From contig CAXGOB010000009.1 of the NCBI GenBank assembly GCA_964011275.1, positions 1 to 64,000 of the forward strand: a DNA stretch of 64,000 nucleotides. The letters run 5' to 3'. Position numbers and translations under genes: made by a program. The stretch's first letter is position 1, and each line of letters begins with the position of its first letter. This DNA comes from UBA7328 sp002471345. GTDB taxonomy: Bacteria; Bacteroidota; Bacteroidia; Chitinophagales; Saprospiraceae. This document shows, piece by piece, positions 8,164 to 15,258 of the stretch. Below the pieces are notes generated by a model, which was not told the DNA's origin, made no database searches, and saw nothing but the letters and a program-made list of their open reading frames with translations.

Positions 8164-9327
8164 ATGCATCAATACTTCACAGAAGAGCATAATTTATTTA
8201 GAGAGGGATTTAGAGATTTCTTAAAAGTAGAAGTAGCTCCTCACATCGATCAATGGGAAAAGACCAGCCATATAGACAAGTCTATCTTTAAGAAGTTTGG
8301 AGATATGGGTTACTTCGGATTGAATTACTCAGAGAAATACGGGGGCCTTGATTTAGACTTTTTCTATACCATCATATGGCTTGAAGAACTACAAAAAGTC
8401 AATTCTGGAGGATTTGCAGCGGCTATGTGGGCTCATGCTTTTTTAGCAATGCAACATCTTAATGCAGAAGGAGATGAACGAATTAAAAGAGACTATTTAG
8501 CTCCCAGTATTTCGGGTGATAAAGTAGGATGCCTTTGCATCACTGAACCATTTGCAGGATCAGATGTAGCAGGAATGAGGACTATTGCTACTCTTGAAGG
8601 TAACGAATGGGTACTCAATGGTTCTAAAACATTCATTACCAATGGAGCATACAGTGACTACCTAGTAGTGTCTGCTAAAACTAATCCAGATGCAAAAGCA
8701 AAAGGAATAAGTATTTTCCTTGTTGATAGAGAGACTCCAGGATTGAGTGCAAGTAAACTGGACAAGCTCGGATGGAAAGCTTCGGATACAGCAGAAATCT
8801 CTTTTGATGGTGTAAGGATCCCTAAAGAAAATTTGATGGGAGCAGAGAATAGTGGGTTTGCTTACCTCATGCAGCACCTTGCTACGGAACGTCTCATCAT
8901 GGGTATAAATGCTCACGCAAGAGCTGAATACGCATTGGAATATACTCGGCAATACATGTCTGAAAGAACAGCTTTTGGAAAAGAGTTGAATAAATTTCAA
9001 GCTCTAAGGCACAGGATGGTAGAGCTATGCACAGAAATAGAAATAATAAAGACATTTAACTATCATATTGCTGATCGACTCAATAAAAATGAATATGTAG
9101 TCAAAGAAGCAAGCATGTCCAAACTTCAGGCTACAAAAGTCGCTGATAAGGTCATGTATGAATGTCTTCAGATGTTAGGAGGTTATGGTTATATGGAAGA
9201 ATACCCCTTAGCTAGAATGCTTCGAGATAGTCGCCTTGGTCCTATTGGCGGTGGCACATCGGAGATTTTGAAGGAAATACTTGCTAAGATGATCATAGAT
9301 AAGAAGGATTATAAACCTAGTTTATAA
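8164..9327 (+). CDS. acyl-CoA dehydrogenase (AtuD/IVD-like), copy 1
   Basis: An FAD-dependent acyl-CoA dehydrogenase of 387 residues from ATG 8164; the in-frame TTG at 8155 is three codons upstream and less likely. Visible are CITEPFAGSDVAGMRT (flavin/substrate loop), LNGSKTFITNG, and the C-terminal GGYGYMEEYPLARMLRD and GGGTSEI. The Glu found in medium-chain enzymes in the last loop is absent, whereas the ERL motif (ATERLIMG) holds a Glu at the position used as base in isovaleryl-CoA dehydrogenase. This suggests a branched substrate such as citronellyl-CoA. A perfect terminator hairpin overlaps its last codons. Confidence 0.9.
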   Translation: MHQYFTEEHNLFREGFRDFLKVEVAPHIDQWEKTSHIDKSIFKKFGDMGYFGLNYSEKYGGLDLDFFYTIIWLEELQKVNSGGFAAAMWAHAFLAMQHLNAEGDERIKRDYLAPSISGDKVGCLCITEPFAGSDVAGMRTIATLEGNEWVLNGSKTFITNGAYSDYLVVSAKTNPDAKAKGISIFLVDRETPGLSASKLDKLGWKASDTAEISFDGVRIPKENLMGAENSGFAYLMQHLATERLIMGINAHARAEYALEYTRQYMSERTAFGKELNKFQALRHRMVELCTEIEIIKTFNYHIADRLNKNEYVVKEASMSKLQATKVADKVMYECLQMLGGYGYMEEYPLARMLRDSRLGPIGGGTSEILKEILAKMIIDKKDYKPSL

Positions 9328-9339
9328 TCCTTCTGTTTT
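9303..9339. terminator. bidirectional intrinsic terminator overlapping a stop codon
   Basis: A perfect 14-bp stem (GAAGGATTATAAAC and its complement) with a 3-nt loop spans 9303-9333 and is followed by TGTTTT. The left arm lies inside the last codons of the acyl-CoA dehydrogenase. The next gene is convergent and ends at 9348, so the hairpin can serve both strands. Confidence 0.82.
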
Positions 9340-9347
9340 AATTGGTT

Positions 9348-9545
9348 TCAAGGATTTAAGAATTGTTTTTCAAAAGCAACTCTTACCATGCCGACTGAAT
9401 TTTTTACCCCCATTTTTATCATGATGTTTTTTCGATGAGTATTTATCGTCTCACTACTTAAGAAAAGCTGTTGAGCTATTTCTTTGGAGGAATATTCATA
9501 AGCAACCAAGTGCAGAACTTCTCTTTCTCTTTTAGTGATTTTCAT
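9348..9545 (-). CDS. LuxR-type helix-turn-helix protein (short, possibly the tail of a broken gene)
   Basis: The 65 residues are essentially one GerE/LuxR DNA-binding domain: TKREREVLHLVAYEYSSKEI, AQQLFLSSETINTHRKNIM, KMGVKNSVGM. No sensor or receiver domain is attached. Directly upstream, in the same frame, lies a TAA (9570-9572) preceded by about 65 more codons of plausible coding sequence that connects by a frame change to an ORF starting at 9967. The domain may therefore be the C-terminus of a decayed regulator of about 200 residues, or a genuine stand-alone HTH protein reinitiated at 9545. Confidence 0.6.
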   Translation of the reverse strand: MKITKREREVLHLVAYEYSSKEIAQQLFLSSETINTHRKNIMIKMGVKNSVGMVRVAFEKQFLNP

Positions 9546-9569
9546 GGATTGATTTCTTTGATTTAGAGT

Positions 9570-9967
9570 TTAATTAGAATCAGATGGTAGAATGTCTTTT
9601 ATTCTGGACAATGCTTTGACATAGTGGTTTTCTGCTTGCTTAATATTTTCAATTGTTGGGTCTTTTAGCATTTTTTCTAGTTGTGGGAAGTAGCTAAAAT
9701 CGAAATCTTGATCTTCTAATTTTGAAAATATGGTTTTGAATGAATCGTTTCTCTTTTTTCTGTGGTCGCAGATAGATGATGGTCCATTGTAGTATTAGAT
9801 TCAACCGCTGAAAGCAGTGAATTTGAACGTGTGTGGTCATTTTGAAAAGCTAAATTTTGATTGTCATCAAGCACAAATAAGTTGGCCTTGAAAGTAGGGT
9901 CGATATTTTGTACAGCGAGTTGAAGTTGGTTAATTAAAAATTGCATTTCGCTTATTGTATTAGACAA
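9570..9967 (-). pseudogene. N-terminal part of a decayed LuxR-type regulator
   Basis: An ORF from 9967 encodes MSNTISEMQFLINQLQLA and NLFVLDDNQNLAFQNDH, then runs out of frame near 9760-9790. In the neighbouring frame coding-like sequence continues (LEDQDFDFSYFPQLEKML, NYVKAL-like helix, ILPSDSN) to a TAA at 9570-9572, nine codons ahead of the HTH ORF and in its frame. One frameshift and one stop codon would thus restore a single protein of about 200 residues with a C-terminal LuxR domain. No named sensor domain was recognised. It faces the LytTR regulator gene head to head. Confidence 0.5.
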
Positions 9968-10025
9968 GTCATTGCATTTATTACAAAATTACCTAAGGCA
10001 GCTTAGATTAAATCCCAAAGAATCA

Positions 10026-10748
10026 ATGAAAATTTTGCTGGTAGAAGATGAAGAGCTTTATGCGAATCAGGTGGAAATTTTAGTTGATAGAATTGGTCAC
10101 CAACTTATTGGAGTCTGCGATAGCAGCGATAAAGTAATCAATGTCTTAGACCACGATGAACCGGATCTAATTCTAATGGATGTTCACATAAATGGAGAAT
10201 ATGATGGAATAGAGTTAGCTAGTCTTATTAATAAAGATCAAGAAATACCAATCATTTTTATCACCTCATTGCGTGATGACCTAACTTTTAAAAGAGCCCA
10301 AAGAGTAGGAGCTACTAATTTTATAGTTAAACCCTTTGACCAATTACAACTAGAGAGAGCTATAGACTTAGCTGTAAAAAAGCCTAAATCAGAACCAAAA
10401 GACAACGATATTTCAAATATTGGAAGTGATCATTTCTATATCAAACAGAGTGGAACTCTCACAAAAGTTGGATTTGATGAGATTTATTATTTATCTGCCG
10501 ATGGTCATTATTGTAATGTTCATAAGGCCAACAAAAAATTTATTGTTAGAATTTCGTTGGTTCAGCTAGCAGATAAAATACCTAAAAATTTCTTTCTCCA
10601 AACCCACAGATCTTACATCATCAATAAAAAGAAAATCAAAAAATTAAATTTGAAAGAGAATACCATAGATCTAAATGGGCAAATGATTCCTATTAGTAAG
10701 CTGAATAGGGCCGAAGTAATTAAGTCTTTGGGGCTGGTCCTAGAATAA
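10026..10748 (+). CDS. LytTR-family response regulator
   Basis: A 240-residue two-domain regulator. The receiver domain starts MKILLVEDEELYANQVEILV, with the phosphoacceptor Asp at about residue 52 (LILMDVHING) and the conserved Lys in VKPFDQL. The C-terminal LytTR DNA-binding domain begins near residue 135 and shows FDEIYYLSADGHYCNVH, FLQTHRSYIINKKKI and ISKLNRAEV. ATG 10026 is chosen because the receiver domain begins there; an upstream in-frame ATG at 9972 adds 18 residues not seen in the family. No histidine kinase gene is adjacent. It stands between acyl-CoA dehydrogenase genes and could regulate them. Confidence 0.88.
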   Translation: MKILLVEDEELYANQVEILVDRIGHQLIGVCDSSDKVINVLDHDEPDLILMDVHINGEYDGIELASLINKDQEIPIIFITSLRDDLTFKRAQRVGATNFIVKPFDQLQLERAIDLAVKKPKSEPKDNDISNIGSDHFYIKQSGTLTKVGFDEIYYLSADGHYCNVHKANKKFIVRISLVQLADKIPKNFFLQTHRSYIINKKKIKKLNLKENTIDLNGQMIPISKLNRAEVIKSLGLVLE

Positions 10749-10874
10749 GAGTTTTTATAGGAGCTATTTAGTTGTAGGCGTTTAATTTAAGAAAGGAAGG
10801 ACATATTATAATACCGGTTAAATCATCTCTAGCTCAATACCCATTACATTCATGAAAACTTAAAATAATTAAGA

Positions 10875-12413
10875 ATGGCATCACTATACTTTACAGAAGA
10901 ACATGAAATGTTCAGACAATCTTTTAGGGCATTCCTAGAAAAGGAGGCCATCCCCAATATAGATCAATGGGAAGAGGACAGGAGAACACCTAGAGACATC
11001 TGGAAAAAGATGGGCGACATGGGATTTTTAGGATTGAGTTGGCCAGCAGAATATGGAGGGCAAGAGCTAGATTTCTTTTTTGATGTGGTTTTTAATGAAG
11101 AATTAGGAAAATGTGGTAGTGGTGGTTTTGCTATTACCCAACAGGTGGTGCAGTATATGTCTGGTCCTTATATTTTGAAATATGGAAGTGATGAGTTAAA
11201 GAAAAAATACCTTCCTGGATTGGTGTCAGGAGACTTGATTTCCTCGATTGGAATCAGTGAGCCAGGAGCAGGATCTGATGCGCAAAATATACAGACTAAG
11301 GCAATCAGAGATGGTGATCATTACATTGTGAATGGGTCTAAAACCTTCATTACCAATGGTATATACGGGGATCTTATCGTAACGGTGGTTAAAACTAATC
11401 CAGATGCAGGAGCAGCTGGAGTGAGTTTGTTAGTAGTCGAGCAACAGATGGAAGGAGTCTCTATGCGAAAGTTGAAAAAATTGGGTTGGCATTGTTCTGA
11501 TACTGCGGAATTAAGTTTTGATAATGTAAGGGTCCCAGTAGAAAATCTAATAGGAGAAGAGGGGAGAGGGTTTTATTACTTAATGAATGGATTACAACTA
11601 GAAAGACTTTGTGCCGTGCCGGCAGCTGTAACTGGATGTGAAACCGCTATTAATACTTCACTTCAATATATGAGTGAAAGAGAAGCATTCGGAAAACCTA
11701 TAAATCGATTTCAAGTTTTGCGACACAGAGTGGCACAATTAGCTTCTGAAATAGAAGCATTGAAAGCCTTTTCTTATCACTGTTGTGATATGTTCAATAG
11801 AGGCATCTATGATGTCAAATTATGTTCAATGGCAAAACTTCTAGCCACTGAACTCGCAGAGAAAGTAGCCACACAATGCTTACAGTTTTATGGAGGTTAT
11901 GGATTTATGGAGGAGTACCCAATGGCTAGGATGTATAGAGATGTCAGAGTTGGCACTATTGGAGGAGGATCATCTGAGATCATGAGAGAGATCTTAGCCA
12001 AGATGATTATTGATGATGTGAGTTTCAAAAAAGAACCTTCCAGTATTGTAGAAGGAAGTAACGGTAAAGCGAAGTTTCAAAAGGTAGAATCTGAAACCAC
12101 AAGCAATGGGAATGGCCATTCATTTGAACAAATTTTAGAGGGTGTTTCCCAAACGGCCAAGGAAACTAATGCAATAGGGAAAACGGTAAAGTTTGATTTT
12201 GGAGGTCAACAGCTTTTTATAGATGGAACAGGTACAGACAATCTTGTCAGTGATGAAAATAAGGATGCGGATTGCACAGTAGGAATAACTATAGAAGATT
12301 TTCAAAGGTTGGTAAAAGGAGAACTTAACCCTATGTCTGCGATGATGAGCGGCAAGTTGAAAATAGATGGAGATATGGGAGTGGCTATGAAGTTGCAGAG
12401 TTTGTTTGGATAA
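10875..12413 (+). CDS. acyl-CoA dehydrogenase fused to a C-terminal SCP2 domain
   Basis: Residues 1-385 form an acyl-CoA dehydrogenase (SEPGAGSDAQNIQT, NGSKTFITNG, LERLCAVPAA with the IVD-type Glu, GGYGFMEEYPMARMYRD, GGGSSEI). A Ser/Asn-rich linker (about 386-415) follows, then a domain of about 100 residues with CTVGITIEDFQRLVKGELNP and GKLKIDGDMGVAMKLQSL, the pattern of SCP2 sterol/lipid-carrier domains. Total length of 512 is about 125 above a normal dehydrogenase. The fusion could hold or deliver a bulky hydrophobic acyl-CoA to the active site, in keeping with a terpenoid or sterol-like substrate. It is 17 bp upstream of the third dehydrogenase gene. Confidence 0.9.
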   Translation: MASLYFTEEHEMFRQSFRAFLEKEAIPNIDQWEEDRRTPRDIWKKMGDMGFLGLSWPAEYGGQELDFFFDVVFNEELGKCGSGGFAITQQVVQYMSGPYILKYGSDELKKKYLPGLVSGDLISSIGISEPGAGSDAQNIQTKAIRDGDHYIVNGSKTFITNGIYGDLIVTVVKTNPDAGAAGVSLLVVEQQMEGVSMRKLKKLGWHCSDTAELSFDNVRVPVENLIGEEGRGFYYLMNGLQLERLCAVPAAVTGCETAINTSLQYMSEREAFGKPINRFQVLRHRVAQLASEIEALKAFSYHCCDMFNRGIYDVKLCSMAKLLATELAEKVATQCLQFYGGYGFMEEYPMARMYRDVRVGTIGGGSSEIMREILAKMIIDDVSFKKEPSSIVEGSNGKAKFQKVESETTSNGNGHSFEQILEGVSQTAKETNAIGKTVKFDFGGQQLFIDGTGTDNLVSDENKDADCTVGITIEDFQRLVKGELNPMSAMMSGKLKIDGDMGVAMKLQSLFG

Positions 12414-12430
12414 TTTTAAAGCAAGTCAAA

Positions 12431-13597
12431 ATGAACCATTTCACAGAAGAACACAACCTATTCAGAAAATCGCTAAGGGACTTTTTAGAAAAGGAAGTAC
12501 GACCCAATATAAATCAGTGGGAAGAAGATGGAGAGTTGCCAAGGTGGATATATGAGAGGTTTGGAGAGATGGGATATTTAGGAATTGCGCTACCTGAGAA
12601 ATATGGTGGTCTAGATTTAGACAATTGGTATGGAGTGGTTTTTAATGAGGAAATGAATCGGATGAATTCTGGAGGGTTTTGTGCTTCAATAGGTGCTCAT
12701 CCTGGATTGGCCATGACTCATATTAATCATGAAGCTACAGAGGAGTTAAAGCAGAAATACTTGGTGCCTGGTATAGAAGGCAATCTCATCGGCGGAATGG
12801 CCGTGACTGAACCCTTTGGAGGGTCTGATGTGCAAGCTGTAAGAACAACAGCGATCAAAGAAGGAGATCATTACATTGTAAATGGATCCAAGACCTTTAT
12901 CACTAATGGTGTAAATAGTGACTACCTCGTGACTGCTGTTAAGACTGATCCCAGTCAGAAAGCTAAAGGGATGAGTATGCTTATCATTGATAGAGATATG
13001 CCAGGTGTATCCGCTCAAAAATTAGACAAATTGGGTTGGAGAGCATCTGATACAGGAGAGATAGCATTTGATAATGTAAAGGTGCCTATAGATAATCTAT
13101 GTGGAGAAGAAGGACATGGTTTTTACTATATCATGCACCATTTTGTATCAGAAAGACTCATGATGGCTAATAGTGGGGTAGCTATGGCGGAATATGCATT
13201 AGAATGTACTCTTCAGTATATTTCAGAGAGAGAAGCATTTGGGAAAAAGATCAATCGATTCCAGGTGTTGAGACATCGTATTGCTCAGATGTCATCAGAA
13301 ATAGAAATGAATAAAGTTTTTGTCTATGACCTATATCGACGATATCAGGAAGGTGACTATTTAGTAAAAGAAGCCTCAATGGCAAAACTAACATGTACCC
13401 AACTGAGTGATAGAGTCATCGATCAATGTCTACAGATGTATGGTGGCTATGGATTCATGGAAGACTATCCTTTGGCCCGGATGTATAGAGATACGAGGTT
13501 GGGACAAATAGGAGGTGGCACATCAGAGATTCTATGTGAGATCATTGCTAAAATGATGATAGATACCAAAAGTTATAAAGCGGCAGCTAAGAGTTGA
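12431..13597 (+). CDS. acyl-CoA dehydrogenase, copy 3
   Basis: A 388-residue acyl-CoA dehydrogenase with VTEPFGGSDVQAVRTT, NGSKTFITNG, VSERLMMANSG (IVD-type Glu), GGYGFMEDYPLARMYRD and GGGTSEIL. It is clearly a paralogue of the enzymes at 8164 and 10875, sharing the TEEHNLFR N-terminus. With the SCP2 fusion it forms a two-gene unit. Three parallel dehydrogenases may handle successive intermediates of a branched chain, or successive shortening rounds. A heptamer repeat array lies just downstream. Confidence 0.9.
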   Translation: MNHFTEEHNLFRKSLRDFLEKEVRPNINQWEEDGELPRWIYERFGEMGYLGIALPEKYGGLDLDNWYGVVFNEEMNRMNSGGFCASIGAHPGLAMTHINHEATEELKQKYLVPGIEGNLIGGMAVTEPFGGSDVQAVRTTAIKEGDHYIVNGSKTFITNGVNSDYLVTAVKTDPSQKAKGMSMLIIDRDMPGVSAQKLDKLGWRASDTGEIAFDNVKVPIDNLCGEEGHGFYYIMHHFVSERLMMANSGVAMAEYALECTLQYISEREAFGKKINRFQVLRHRIAQMSSEIEMNKVFVYDLYRRYQEGDYLVKEASMAKLTCTQLSDRVIDQCLQMYGGYGFMEDYPLARMYRDTRLGQIGGGTSEILCEIIAKMMIDTKSYKAAAKS

Positions 13598-13605
13598 TTT
13601 CTTAA

Positions 13606-13647
13606 AAGTCAGAAGTCAGAAGTCAGAAGTCAGAAGTCAGAAGTCAG
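13606..13647. repeat. six tandem copies of heptamer AAGTCAG
   Basis: Six perfect head-to-tail copies of the 7-bp unit AAGTCAG lie between the dehydrogenase stop codon and the next gene. The unit length equals that of the TTGAGAG array at 227-247, although the sequence differs. No inverted symmetry or T-run is present, so it is not an intrinsic terminator. Confidence 0.95.
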
Positions 13648-13729
13648 AAAATGCAAGTTAACGAAATGTCAGATTTGAAGTAAGTCCTCTTTTGATAGAG
13701 GATTGAGGAGTTAGTTTCTAATTTTAAAA

Positions 13730-15184
13730 TCACCTCTCCACTTTCACACCCAATTCCTTCTCTAACTCTTCCACCTTCCCTAGCAACCAGTCTTTATTCG
13801 GAGCTATCATCTTGGATTCCAACTTCTTACGTATGTTTTTTAATTTTACTTTGTCCCTTCGTTCTTTTACTCTTACGATGTCTTGAATAGTAGAGTTGAA
13901 GTTTTTGAAGGAAGATTTTCTTCTTTCTGAAATGTTAGTTTTTCGACGTAAGTAGACATTAAAACTCTTAATTAATGAGTCGAGTGCATCGAGTTCATCG
14001 AGTTCAAAATAAGAAACCAGTAGCATTAGTCTCGTGTTAAGATTATAAGTGATATCGTCGAATTCAACTTCCCGGAGAGTTGCAATCACTTCTTCGTAGT
14101 CTTTTTTGTTAATGAAGACCCTGGCCTTGTTGAAGGCGACAGCGGTCACTCTATATTTCTGATTAAGTTTTGGATTGTAATCTTCTATAAATTTAAGAGT
14201 CCATTCAAATTCTCCTAATCGGCAAGCATTTACACAAATGTTTCTAAATGTATCCGGAAGTAATTCTTCATTGTACATAAATGAATTGTTTTCAAGACCA
14301 ACATTATATAATTCGAATAGAACTTTTGCGGCACTCTTGTTTCCAGAATTCAATATCCTAACGGCCTCATTTATTAAGGTGAAAACAATATTACTAAATT
14401 CAGAGACTGCAAATAATTGGTGTCTTTTTGATATGTATTTATGAAGTTTTTCTATTTCTGAGAGTTTATTCTTTGAATTTGACAATTCGATAAGTTTCAG
14501 ATAGAAATATGGTTTGCTTCCTCTTCGTGCTGTTCTTCTCGCAAAATTCTCAACCTCTTCAACGAAAGTTAATTGGTCATTTTTATTTGAAACTGAATTG
14601 TCATTATTGATCAAATGTGTTAATCTCAATTTTTCTGAAAGGAAAATCTCGTTTAATATTTTGTCCGCCTTGAGCATAAACTCAGAAGAATCTCGATTCT
14701 TTTTTATTGCTATTTTTCTTTCAAAATCACCGGTTAAATTGATTAAAGTATGATAATGATGAAATCTATGTGTATAATATTCAAAAGTTAGAGCCTTCTC
14801 TTTATTCAATGATTCGTCGAATCCTTTGATTGCTTTAGGTATTAATTCATCAATACTTTTATTAACGGTGGCATCGAGTAGAGATTTTCGCAATTTTAAG
14901 TCAGAATTTTGAAATTCCTCCATTGCAAGAAATTTTTCGGTTATTAGAAGACATTCATGTAATTTTTTTCTTAATCTTTCATCTGAAAAAGCTGTATTCT
15001 GAGAGAGCTTCCAAATGCCTCTGTAATCTAGTTCTAGTTTATTGGTCTGTTCTAATAAATCATTGAAAAACAGGGTGTTATCTTCTGAGAAGTCGAAATA
15101 AGGCGATTGGATAAAAAGCTTTAACTTCTTTAATTCACTAGGTGAAAATCTCTTTAATACTTTTATCAGTTTGTAATCCTTCAT
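13730..15184 (-). CDS. hypothetical protein, all-helical
   Basis: A 484-residue protein that I do not recognise. It is rich in Lys, Glu, Leu and Asn, with no signal peptide, transmembrane segment or catalytic motif visible. The N-terminus (MKDYKLIKVLKRFSPSELKK, then FIQSPYFD) and the long run of amphipathic helices suggest a cytoplasmic alpha-helical-repeat protein, perhaps TPR-like; the tail (EELEKELGVKVER) looks coiled-coil. It is transcribed divergently from the secreted T9SS protein at 15259 with about 75 bp between starts, so the two may share a regulatory region. The function is unknown. Confidence 0.8.
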   Translation of the reverse strand: MKDYKLIKVLKRFSPSELKKLKLFIQSPYFDFSEDNTLFFNDLLEQTNKLELDYRGIWKLSQNTAFSDERLRKKLHECLLITEKFLAMEEFQNSDLKLRKSLLDATVNKSIDELIPKAIKGFDESLNKEKALTFEYYTHRFHHYHTLINLTGDFERKIAIKKNRDSSEFMLKADKILNEIFLSEKLRLTHLINNDNSVSNKNDQLTFVEEVENFARRTARRGSKPYFYLKLIELSNSKNKLSEIEKLHKYISKRHQLFAVSEFSNIVFTLINEAVRILNSGNKSAAKVLFELYNVGLENNSFMYNEELLPDTFRNICVNACRLGEFEWTLKFIEDYNPKLNQKYRVTAVAFNKARVFINKKDYEEVIATLREVEFDDITYNLNTRLMLLVSYFELDELDALDSLIKSFNVYLRRKTNISERRKSSFKNFNSTIQDIVRVKERRDKVKLKNIRKKLESKMIAPNKDWLLGKVEELEKELGVKVER

Positions 15185-15258
15185 ATTTGAAACACAATTT
15201 GCATGTTTCTCTCAATAAATTCTCCTATTTTTAGGACATAATACCAAAACGTCACACA

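Noticed and set aside
13606..13647. The AAGTCAG array as a CRISPR-like repeat.
   Set aside because: The units are 7 bp, contiguous and without spacers.
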